Assembly (NCBI RefSeq): GCF_907164905.1
Contig: NZ_CAJRAF010000001.1
Location: 1,585,001-1,649,000, forward strand
Reading direction: 5' to 3'
From: Dyadobacter sp. CECT 9275
Lineage (GTDB): Bacteria; Bacteroidota; Bacteroidia; Cytophagales; Spirosomataceae
Length of the DNA: 64,000 nucleotides
This document shows, piece by piece, positions 54,555 to 61,769 of this stretch (position 1 is its first letter; each line of letters begins with the position of its first letter). The notes under the pieces were generated by a model that was not told the DNA's origin, did not search any database, and saw nothing but the letters and a program-made list of their open reading frames with translations. Position numbers and translations under genes: made by a program.

Positions 54555-54594
54555 ATTGGAATAAATAGTTTGGAATAAATAGTTTGGAATGAAT
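54555..54594. repeat. 14-nt tandem repeat in front of the lactonase start
   Basis: The unit TTTGGAATAAATAG is present about 2.8 times (54555-54594), the first copy having AT for TT at its left end and the last diverging at GAAT. It fills the 44-nt space between the CBM9-like stop and the lactonase start codon. Confidence 0.85.
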
Positions 54595-54595
54595 C

Positions 54596-55339
54596 TTATT
54601 CGAAAATCAGTGTGCCGAATTTCTGGAATTCGTGGAAACTGCCGCCGGTTTTTTGCCAGGAATAATATGCGGTTTCCTGGTCGTAATCAATACGATAGAA
54701 GTTTCCTTTCCAGCGGGTGCCTGATACCGGCACCGAAGGAATCATAGGGTTCATGAGCCTGAAGGGGATAAAAAATTCGGCTTTCCATCCTTCCACGGCT
54801 GCCATGCTTTTCCTTTGTCCGCCCTGGACACTGGTGGCATGCTGTACTTTGTTGCGTTCGTCGTAATGCCAGGGCCGCCATCCCTGGATGCCGCCTTTTA
54901 AATGAGGTACCAGGATAACCAGTTCATAATCAAGTGGTGATATTTCATATTCCAGGTAAATGGGTACGGCGGTGTCAGGCCAGAGAAAAACTTCCACAAC
55001 GTCTTCCTTGAACAGCGCACCAAAATCTTCCAAGATGGTTGCGGTCAGTTTTTTATCCTCATTATCAAATAGGAAATACATTCCTTTGTCGGAATAAAGG
55101 ATTTTGACACGTGAGGAAAACTGTCGGCCCGGCTGTTTTTGACCTGGTCCGTTCTGTACGGCGATGTTAAACCATTGCGCTGCGGACCAGTTGGGGGCTG
55201 TGCCTTCACCATTTACGGCAAAGTCGGTTGTTTTTTTGATCAGCAGGGTAGAGTCGGCGCTGCCGGCAAAAACCGGATTGCAAAAACTTCCAATTCCTAT
55301 CGCAGCAAGCGACAGTATTGAAAAAAAACTTTTAAGCAT
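54596..55339 (-). CDS. exported CBM9-like (DOMON-fold) protein
   Basis: 247 residues with a signal peptide (about 1-25). The mature part resembles the carbohydrate-binding module family 9 fold found alone in Bacteroidota: DFAVNGEGTAPNWSAAQWFNI, FSSRVKILYSDKGMYFLFDNED, FLWPDTAVPIYLEYEISPLDY and WKAEFFIPFRLMNP, finishing AYYSWQKTGGSFHEFQKFGTLIF. It probably binds a sugar or related ligand in the periplasm or at the surface; no catalytic motif is seen. First gene of the two-gene unit with the lactonase, divergent from the MHS transporter. Confidence 0.78.
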   Translation of the reverse strand: MLKSFFSILSLAAIGIGSFCNPVFAGSADSTLLIKKTTDFAVNGEGTAPNWSAAQWFNIAVQNGPGQKQPGRQFSSRVKILYSDKGMYFLFDNEDKKLTATILEDFGALFKEDVVEVFLWPDTAVPIYLEYEISPLDYELVILVPHLKGGIQGWRPWHYDERNKVQHATSVQGGQRKSMAAVEGWKAEFFIPFRLMNPMIPSVPVSGTRWKGNFYRIDYDQETAYYSWQKTGGSFHEFQKFGTLIFE

Positions 55340-55587
55340 TTTTGATATTTGGTAAGAGTTGGGACGCAGGAGCGTTCGGGACCGGCAATTTCATCAGGTT
55401 TTTAGATATTACCAAATGGCCGGGGGAAAATGAGATAATTTTCGAAAATGCAGCTTTTTGCTCTATTACATGAGTAATGAAGGGGGGATCCTGTCTTATT
55501 CCTCTAAATTCATTTAATATTCCCGTCCAAACCGGTCTGAAGGACGAACCTTACCTACGTTATTTATCCTGACCCTTTTTAAAACCA

Positions 55588-57123
55588 ATGAGTTCAAAGA
55601 AAGACAATGTGACGCAAAGCATTACACAGGTAATTGCTGCATCATCCCTTGGTACCCTGATCGAATGGTACGATTTTTACATTTTCGGCAGCCTGGCCGT
55701 TATCATAGGCAATCAGTTATTTCCCAGTGACGCGGGCGCTTCGGCGTTGATCAACACACTGGCTATTTTCGCAGCCGGATTTATTGTGCGTCCCTTTGGT
55801 GCTTTGGTTTTCGGGCGGCTGGGTGATCTTATCGGCCGCAAATATACTTTCCTGCTTACACTTGTGCTCATGGGAGGTTCCACATTCCTCATTGGGCTTA
55901 TCCCTTCTTATTCTAGTATCGGATATGCAGCGCCTATCCTTGTGCTGATCTTACGGCTTGTACAGGGGCTGGCCCTCGGAGGCGAATATGGCGGAGCGGC
56001 TACCTATGTGGCTGAACATGCGCCAGCGGGGAAACGCGGTTTTTTTACCAGCTGGATACAAACTACGGCAACGCTGGGCCTATTCCTTTCACTTGGCATT
56101 ATAGTACTCACCAAAAATATCCTGGGTGCGGATACTTTCGCCGACTGGGGTTGGCGGATTCCGTTTCTGTTGTCGATCCTGCTGGTGGGCGTATCCATTT
56201 ATATTCGGATGAAAATGCATGAGTCCCCGGTTTTTACCAAACTGAAATCGGAAGGAAAAATCTCATCCAACCCGCTGAAAGAAAGTTTTCAAAAGAAAGC
56301 CAATTTTAAAATGGTACTGCTGGCGCTTTTTGGTGCTACCATGGGGCAGGGGGTAATCTGGTACACCGGCCAGTTTTACGCTCAATCGTTTCTGGAAAAC
56401 ACCTGTAAGCTTGATTTCAATGAATCTAGGTATATTTTGCTGTGGGCCATTTTATTTGCGACTCCGTTTTTTGTTGTTTTCGGATCATGGAGCGACAAGG
56501 TGGGCAGGAAATGGATTATGCTTACAGGGATGTTACTGGGTATCGTGTTCTATCGGCCTATATATCAGTATTTCATTGATGCCACCAATGTGAAGGAGTT
56601 TGAAAAAACCGAATTGCTGAGCGAATCAACACCGGTTATTACGCGGGAGGTGGTGAAGGGAGGACTTGATTCTGTCATTACTTCGACCTCCTCTAAAGTC
56701 CTCAAAAACGGCATGACATTTAAAGAATCTACCATCACCGTGGTTCCGGAAGATGTACTGGCCCCGGTACCGGCGGTTCAAACGGTTATCAAGGACGTTA
56801 CCCTGTCCGACTCCACCTTTACGGTATTTATTCTGCTTGTATTTTTTCAGGTATTGCTTGTAACCATGGTGTATGGCCCCATTGCGGCATTTCTTGTGGA
56901 GCTTTTCCCCACACAGATACGGTATACTTCCATGTCTCTTCCGTATCATATTGGTAACGGTGTTTTCGGCGGTCTGGTGCCTTTTATTGCTACGCTGGTT
57001 GCATCATTTCAGGGTTCCACGCCTTTGTCAGGCTTATGGTATCCGATCGGCGTCGCGGCGTTGTCCTTCGTGATCGGAGCGGTTTATATCAGCAACCGTG
57101 TTGATCGTAATGTGATGGATTAA
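55588..57123 (+). CDS. MHS-family MFS transporter
   Basis: 511 residues, 12 helices. The start QVIAASSLGTLIEWYDFYIFG and the loop GRLGDLIGRKYTF are the metabolite:proton symporter signatures (group of ProP, ShiA, KgtP, citrate carriers), with GLALGGEYGGAATYVAEHAP in helix 5. An extra stretch of about 80 polar residues (331-410, DATNVKEFEK to LSDSTFTV) separates helices 8 and 9 and is absent from enterobacterial ProP. Imports an organic acid, betaine or proline with protons. A small membrane protein gene follows by 69 nt. Divergent from the lactonase unit. Confidence 0.91.
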   Translation: MSSKKDNVTQSITQVIAASSLGTLIEWYDFYIFGSLAVIIGNQLFPSDAGASALINTLAIFAAGFIVRPFGALVFGRLGDLIGRKYTFLLTLVLMGGSTFLIGLIPSYSSIGYAAPILVLILRLVQGLALGGEYGGAATYVAEHAPAGKRGFFTSWIQTTATLGLFLSLGIIVLTKNILGADTFADWGWRIPFLLSILLVGVSIYIRMKMHESPVFTKLKSEGKISSNPLKESFQKKANFKMVLLALFGATMGQGVIWYTGQFYAQSFLENTCKLDFNESRYILLWAILFATPFFVVFGSWSDKVGRKWIMLTGMLLGIVFYRPIYQYFIDATNVKEFEKTELLSESTPVITREVVKGGLDSVITSTSSKVLKNGMTFKESTITVVPEDVLAPVPAVQTVIKDVTLSDSTFTVFILLVFFQVLLVTMVYGPIAAFLVELFPTQIRYTSMSLPYHIGNGVFGGLVPFIATLVASFQGSTPLSGLWYPIGVAALSFVIGAVYISNRVDRNVMD

Positions 57124-57192
57124 TGACCTTCTCCAGGGAATGACCGTCTGTATTTTTGTAAAACCGAAATTGATTTTAATACTGAACATATT

Positions 57193-57444
57193 ATGAATAA
57201 TATCAAGAAACTTTTAGGCCTGGTGTGGATGCTGTCGGGGCCGGTTATCATTATCTTTCTGATTCAGCAGGCACTGGAGAAAATTGGAGCGGCTACGGAA
57301 GGTATTGCCCGTACCAACACCAGTCTTCAGTGGGGGATCATTATCCTGATCTTCATCCCGATATGCGCCGGATTGGTAATCTTCGGGTTTTATGCCTGGA
57401 AGGGTGAATATGACCGCTTGCCGGAGAGTTCTGAAGAGCTTTAA
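57193..57444 (+). CDS. small membrane protein next to the MHS transporter (DUF6814-like)
   Basis: 83 residues with two membrane helices, LLGLVWMLSGPVIIIFLIQQAL (about 7-28) and IIILIFIPICAGLVIFGFYAW (about 50-70), then a short acidic tail (YDRLPESSEEL). This small family regularly follows MHS-type transporters in Bacteroidota as I recall it, which suggests an accessory subunit. Separated from the transporter by 69 nt and followed by a terminator, so a two-gene operon is likely. No function has been read from its sequence. Confidence 0.8.
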   Translation: MNNIKKLLGLVWMLSGPVIIIFLIQQALEKIGAATEGIARTNTSLQWGIIILIFIPICAGLVIFGFYAWKGEYDRLPESSEEL

Positions 57445-57465
57445 AGCTTAGCAGATTGTTAATGG

Positions 57466-57497
57466 TGCCTTCACATCAAATGGTGTGAAGGCATTTT
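57466..57497 (+). terminator. intrinsic terminator after the transporter pair
   Basis: Perfect 10-bp stem TGCCTTCACA (57466-57475) and TGTGAAGGCA (57484-57493), 8-nt loop, followed by TTTT, 21 nt after the stop of the small membrane protein. Confidence 0.88.
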
Positions 57498-57567
57498 CTA
57501 TTTACAAAGGTTGTTATTTAGGGGGATATTAACTTACTTTCCCGGCAGTCATCTGATATTACCATTT

Positions 57568-58749
57568 ATGAAAGACGAAGTTTATATCCTTTCCGCAGCC
57601 CGCACACCAATCGGTAGTTTCAACGGAGTATTGTCCTCGGTACCGGCAGGGAAGTTAGGAGCGGTTGCTGTAAAAGGTGCGCTGGAGAAATCCGGTTTAC
57701 AGGTCAATGATGTTCAGGAAGTGTTTATGGGGAACGTAATTTCGGCTAATCTCGGGCAGGCACCCGCCAGGCAGGCTGCACTTTATGCAGGTTTGCCTCC
57801 GGAGGTGATCTGTACAACTGTCAATAAGGTTTGTGCTTCTGGGATGAAAGCCTTTATTTTTGGTGCGCAATCTATTCAACTGGGAGATGCAGATGTGGTG
57901 GTCGCCGGGGGGATGGAGAATATGTCGCAGGTACCGTACTATCTGCCAAAAGCCCGGACCGGTTATGGTTATGGGAATGGAGAAGTGGTGGACGGCTTGC
58001 TCAGGGATGGCCTGACCGATGTATACGACCAGCAGGGAATGGGTGTTTGCGGTGACCGCACGGCTACGAAATACCATATCAGCCGGGAACAGCAGGACGA
58101 GTTCGCGATCCGTTCTTATCAAAGAAGTACCAAGGCAAGTGAGGAAGGCTATTTTAAAGAAGAAATTGCAGGCGTGGAGATCGCAATGAAAGGTGCTACC
58201 TCCGTTGTAGATACCGATGAGGAGTACAAACGTGTGAAATTTGACAAGATACCTTTTCTGAAACCGGCGTTTTCGGCGGATGGAACGGTGACGGCCGCCA
58301 ATGCGTCCACCCTCAATGATGGCGCGGCTGCACTGGTCCTGGCATCCGCTGAAATGGTGCAAAAGCATCATCTGAAGCCCATGGCCAGGATTGTAGCTTA
58401 TGCGGATGCCGAGCAGGAGCCCATGTGGTTCACAACCACTCCGATTCTTGCTACACAGAAGGTACTTAAAAAAGCAGGATTGTCCCTGGGTGACATTGAT
58501 TATTTTGAGGTGAATGAAGCTTTTGCCGTGGTGGCGCTGGCCTATATACAGGAGCTGAAACTGGATGTTAACCAGGTAAATATATTGGGAGGGGCCGTTT
58601 CGCTGGGGCATCCGCTGGGTGCATCCGGTGCCCGGATTATCACAACGCTGTTGTCCGTCCTGAAGCAGAAAAACGGGCGATATGGCCTGGCAGCGATCTG
58701 TAATGGCGGCGGCGGTGCATCGGCAGTTATTATTGAAAGATTGGGTTAA
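57568..58749 (+). CDS. acetyl-CoA C-acetyltransferase (thiolase)
   Basis: 393 residues from Met at 57568 (MKDEVYILSAARTPIGSF). The frame extends upstream to 57511 but the extra residues are not thiolase-like. Catalytic C89 in TTVNKVCASGMKAF accepts the acyl group. NEAFA, the His in LGGAVSLGHPLGASGARI and the Cys in CNGGGGASAVIIERLG complete the active site. Degradative or biosynthetic thiolase cannot be separated by sequence alone, but the length and DGAAALVLAS segment fit the acetoacetyl-CoA type. Single gene, ending 9 nt before the convergent GtrA-like gene. Confidence 0.94.
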   Translation: MKDEVYILSAARTPIGSFNGVLSSVPAGKLGAVAVKGALEKSGLQVNDVQEVFMGNVISANLGQAPARQAALYAGLPPEVICTTVNKVCASGMKAFIFGAQSIQLGDADVVVAGGMENMSQVPYYLPKARTGYGYGNGEVVDGLLRDGLTDVYDQQGMGVCGDRTATKYHISREQQDEFAIRSYQRSTKASEEGYFKEEIAGVEIAMKGATSVVDTDEEYKRVKFDKIPFLKPAFSADGTVTAANASTLNDGAAALVLASAEMVQKHHLKPMARIVAYADAEQEPMWFTTTPILATQKVLKKAGLSLGDIDYFEVNEAFAVVALAYIQELKLDVNQVNILGGAVSLGHPLGASGARIITTLLSVLKQKNGRYGLAAICNGGGGASAVIIERLG

Positions 58750-58758
58750 GCCTTCCGC

Positions 58759-59262
58759 TTAACGGATCAGTACTTTCAGGCGGTTGTAAAAACCGGTACT
58801 TTTAAAAGTGAAGGTTTTATGAAGGATATAGTTACTGATGAAACTAAAACCCATACCGGTGAGATAGGAGCCCATTTCTGTAACGTTCACTTCCTTTTTA
58901 GCGAATGGAAGTTTTACTTTGTAAATTTCCATACCCAAATATTCCGTTGCAAGTTTGAAGGAACCCACGGTAAACAGTTGAGTGACCGCCAGTGAAATTA
59001 AGGCAACCATAAAGAATTTTACCATTTCTCTTCTTGTCTGATTGCTTTTACGAGCATCAAACGCGAACAGTTTGGTAAGGATAAAACCGGCTACAAAACC
59101 GACCATATAAGAAGGGATGATCGAGTCGCTCCATGATATGTCGAACCAATCCTGAATTAAACTACTGGATACCAACTGTATTACGGCTCCCGTTCCAGCG
59201 ACAAGAAAATAAGCAATTAAGTCTTTGATATTGAAGATTTTACTATTCCGCTGCTTGGTCAC
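58759..59262 (-). CDS. GtrA-like membrane protein
   Basis: 167 residues with about four helices: DLIAYFLVAGTGAVIQLVSSS, the second around SYMVGFVAGFILTKLFAFDA with the conserved GxxxxFxxxKxxxF-like pattern, a third at FFMVALISLAVTQLFTVGS, and SYLTGMGFSFISNYILHKTFTF. GtrA proteins are small polytopic partners of glycosyltransferases, thought to help flip lipid-linked sugars. No glycosyltransferase is adjacent, so its partner is unknown. Confidence 0.82.
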   Translation of the reverse strand: MTKQRNSKIFNIKDLIAYFLVAGTGAVIQLVSSSLIQDWFDISWSDSIIPSYMVGFVAGFILTKLFAFDARKSNQTRREMVKFFMVALISLAVTQLFTVGSFKLATEYLGMEIYKVKLPFAKKEVNVTEMGSYLTGMGFSFISNYILHKTFTFKSTGFYNRLKVLIR

Positions 59263-59545
59263 TGTGTTGCTGGTTGGTAAGAAAATTGCTAATTCGGGCT
59301 CAATATTAGAAAGAAATTACGGAGCGACCAAAGTGGCTTTGTAAATTTGATTTAAAGGTAAAGCACAAATTACCAATCGGAAACGGAGTGACCGTTATCG
59401 TTTCTCAGGGTCAATAGGATGTCAAATCGCTAAACCTGACGACCGTGGACTGTTTTTTTTGCCTTGTTTTAATCATACTTTAAACCATTCTTCATCCGGT
59501 GATTCGGTGTCCGCCGGACATCCTTGCCAAATTAAAAAACACATT
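59263..59545. other. 283-nt divergent intergenic region
   Basis: No gene recognised. It separates the GtrA-like gene and the outer membrane protein gene and presumably holds both promoters. A short inverted repeat TGTCC-GCC-GGACA (59508-59520) lies 26 nt upstream of the plus-strand start. Confidence 0.4.
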
Positions 59546-60061
59546 ATGAAAAGAATATTTTCTATTATCAGTATATCGATCTTATTGGCATTTTCTGCCG
59601 AGGCACAAACTAAAAAATGGGCGGTTGGTTTCGAGGTAGGGGAGCCGGTGGCTGTCAGTATCCGTAAATATGGTGATAAAAATGGCCTGGACGTCAGTAT
59701 AGGAACTTATACCGGTTTGTTAAAAGGCAAAAGGGAATACCGGAAAGGGGAATATGCCAGCGTTGGGTTCATGTTTAACGCAACCTATCTATGGTATCTT
59801 CCGTTGATGAACCAGCGTATGACGGCTTATGGCGGAGTAGGTGCTCAGATCAACTCAAGACGGTATTTCCCGGAGCCCAAAAATAAGGATGTGCATGAAA
59901 ATACGATATCCACGGGGCCTTCGGTTACCCTGGGTCTTGAATTTTTCTCGGCTCAGAAGCCATCTTCTTTTTTCATTGAAGGAGGCGGATACCTTGAGGC
60001 CTTACCGAAAATATTTTATTTCAATCCAAATCTCAGTATTGGGGTGAGACATAACTTTTGA
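59546..60061 (+). CDS. small exported outer membrane beta-barrel-like protein
   Basis: 171 residues from Met at 59546 (MKRIFSIISISILLAFSAEAQ, a good signal); an ATG at 59459 adds 29 unconvincing residues. The mature part has strands with alternating residues (AVGFEVGEPVAVSIRKYG, ASVGFMFNATYLWYLPL, MTAYGGVGAQINSR, VTLGLEFFSAQ, FFIEGGGYLEALP) and ends in Phe (LSIGVRHNF), all as in eight-stranded barrels of the OmpW/OmpA-barrel size. Function unknown. The next gene starts 6 nt later. Confidence 0.72.
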   Translation: MKRIFSIISISILLAFSAEAQTKKWAVGFEVGEPVAVSIRKYGDKNGLDVSIGTYTGLLKGKREYRKGEYASVGFMFNATYLWYLPLMNQRMTAYGGVGAQINSRRYFPEPKNKDVHENTISTGPSVTLGLEFFSAQKPSSFFIEGGGYLEALPKIFYFNPNLSIGVRHNF

Positions 60062-60067
60062 CAATGT

Positions 60068-60670
60068 ATGATGGGACAAAAAATATTTCCTGCTGCCATC
60101 GCATTTTTATGGCTGCTGACGGCTTGTACAGGTGTGAGAAAAGTGTCGGGTACCCTCACCAAATCCGATGAAAAGAATAACAGCCGCTATGCCGGGCATG
60201 GCGATTACCTGAACCGACCGGATACCGCATCGGCTCCGCCGGTCAGGTATAAGCCATTACTTGCGGAGGAGAGTAAAGAGGATAGTAAACATGCCGGGAG
60301 TAGTGATACTTACCGGCGCGATTATGCGCGGATTTCGGAAACAACAGCGCCGGGGATAACTGAAAGTAGTAAGGAAGGAGGTTCCGAGCGGCTACTTGTG
60401 CTGCAGTATCAGGAGATGGACAGGCTGGCTGATGTGGTGCTGTATGAAATAAGTGTGGTTGAAAAAAGGTGGGATATGCTGATAGAACAGTATAAAAACG
60501 CCTCTGTGCCAGAAAGGGAGCAGATCTCGCGTGAGCTGGAAAGCTTGGATACCCGCAAACTTTCTCTGTACAAAGCCTATGTGAAAATTTATAAGGAAGG
60601 TAAAAACGACTGGCCAGCTACGAAAAAACAAGTAGAAGAAATACTTTTGGTACTGAGGGGAGTGAAATGA
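60068..60670 (+). CDS. hypothetical lipoprotein
   Basis: 200 residues. The signal ends in a lipobox with Cys at about residue 20 (LWLLTACTGVRK). A low-complexity, charged, Ser- and Asp-rich linker follows (about 25-110), then a helical C-terminal half (VLQYQEMDRLADVVLYEIS, VVEKRWDMLIEQYKNASV, PEREQISRELESLDTRKLSL) that could form a coiled coil. I do not recognise a family. It starts 6 nt after the small barrel gene, so the two probably act together at the cell envelope. Confidence 0.72.
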   Translation: MMGQKIFPAAIAFLWLLTACTGVRKVSGTLTKSDEKNNSRYAGHGDYLNRPDTASAPPVRYKPLLAEESKEDSKHAGSSDTYRRDYARISETTAPGITESSKEGGSERLLVLQYQEMDRLADVVLYEISVVEKRWDMLIEQYKNASVPEREQISRELESLDTRKLSLYKAYVKIYKEGKNDWPATKKQVEEILLVLRGVK

Positions 60671-60681
60671 CCCCGCGACCT

Positions 60682-61698
60682 TTACCAGCCAGCCCCTTTT
60701 GTGTTGGTTTGTACGCGGCAGACATAACTGTCCACGGTAAGATACAAAACGGAACCGTCATTTCCCCACGCGCAGTTTGACGTAAGTTCGCTCATTTCGA
60801 GGCGGCCGAGCAACTTTCCCTGGGGGTTCAAAACCAAAATACCTCCGGGTCCGGAGGCCCATAAATTTCCGTCCCTATCAATTTTTAAACCATCCGGTAA
60901 TCCTTTCAGTCGCCCGCTTTTTAACATAGGTGTGGCGTCGTACAGCAGTTTCCCTACGCCTATGTGGCCATCGGCAGTTACCGGGTAAGTCATATAAATC
61001 GCTCTTTCGGGGTCAGACTGTGCCACATACAAGGTTTTGCCGTCAGGCGAAAAGGCAAGCCCGTTGGGTCTGGTGAGGTCTTTAATCTCCATGCTCACTT
61101 TCCCGTCAGGTGAAAGCCTGTACACCCCGAAATTGGTAATTTCCCGGCTGGGATCATCGTGCTTTTTCTCCAGTCCGTAGGGCGGGTCGGTGAAATAGTA
61201 ACTTCCGTTTGAATGCTGTACTACGTCGTTGGGGCTGTTGAAACGTTTCCCTTCGAATTTATCCGCCAAAGTTATTTTACCCCCTTTGGTTAGTGGCATG
61301 GCAGATATTCTCCTGTCACCATGTTCGCACGCAATAAGCCTACCCTGGTCATCAACCGTGAGGCCGTTGCTGCCCGGCTCGTCACTGTAATATCCCAGGC
61401 CGGTATATCCGGAAGGTTTCAGGAAAACCGAAAGGCCCTCCTTTTCTTCCCATTTGTATATCACATTTTTGGGAACATCCGAAAACAAAAGGTAATTGCC
61501 GTTTTTAATCCAAACAGGCCCTTCCGACCAGTCGAAACCACTTGCCAGTACCTCTATCCTGGCATTTTTCGAGATCAGTTTTTCAAAGGCAGGATCTTCG
61601 GCGATGATTTTACCAATGGTAGGATATGTTTTCTGTGCCATTAAAGAATTGCAGGAAATTAGAAGGAACACAATGAGATGAGATTGCAGGTATTTCAT
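60682..61698 (-). CDS. exported SMP-30/gluconolactonase-type protein
   Basis: 338 residues with a signal peptide (MKYLQSHLIVFLLISCNSLMAQ; a lipoprotein reading at the Cys is possible but a poorer lipobox). Six-bladed propeller of the SMP-30/gluconolactonase group: ASGFDWSEGPVWIKNGNYLL with the metal-binding Glu, GSNGLTVDDQGRLIACEHGDRR, KRFNSPNDVVQHSNGSYYF with the Asn, and LKGLPDGLKIDRDGNLWASG with the Asp. Opens sugar lactones outside the cytoplasm. This is the second exported lactonase in the window, of a different fold family. Stands alone; converges on the lipoprotein gene. Confidence 0.88.
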   Translation of the reverse strand: MKYLQSHLIVFLLISCNSLMAQKTYPTIGKIIAEDPAFEKLISKNARIEVLASGFDWSEGPVWIKNGNYLLFSDVPKNVIYKWEEKEGLSVFLKPSGYTGLGYYSDEPGSNGLTVDDQGRLIACEHGDRRISAMPLTKGGKITLADKFEGKRFNSPNDVVQHSNGSYYFTDPPYGLEKKHDDPSREITNFGVYRLSPDGKVSMEIKDLTRPNGLAFSPDGKTLYVAQSDPERAIYMTYPVTADGHIGVGKLLYDATPMLKSGRLKGLPDGLKIDRDGNLWASGPGGILVLNPQGKLLGRLEMSELTSNCAWGNDGSVLYLTVDSYVCRVQTNTKGAGW

Positions 61699-61769
61699 TG
61701 ATGCTGTTGTATAAAATTATTTATATCTAAAATGCAGCAAATGATATAACCTACTGTTTTACCGAGGCA

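Noticed and set aside
26255..55339. Considered as a classical polysaccharide utilisation locus.
   Set aside because: No glycoside hydrolase, polysaccharide lyase, carbohydrate esterase or sulfatase was found in it; only a CBM9-like protein hints at sugar.
55438..55449. 12-bp palindrome ATTTTCGAAAAT between the CBM9-like gene and the MHS transporter.
   Set aside because: Short and A+T-rich; a chance match is likely and no second copy was noticed nearby.
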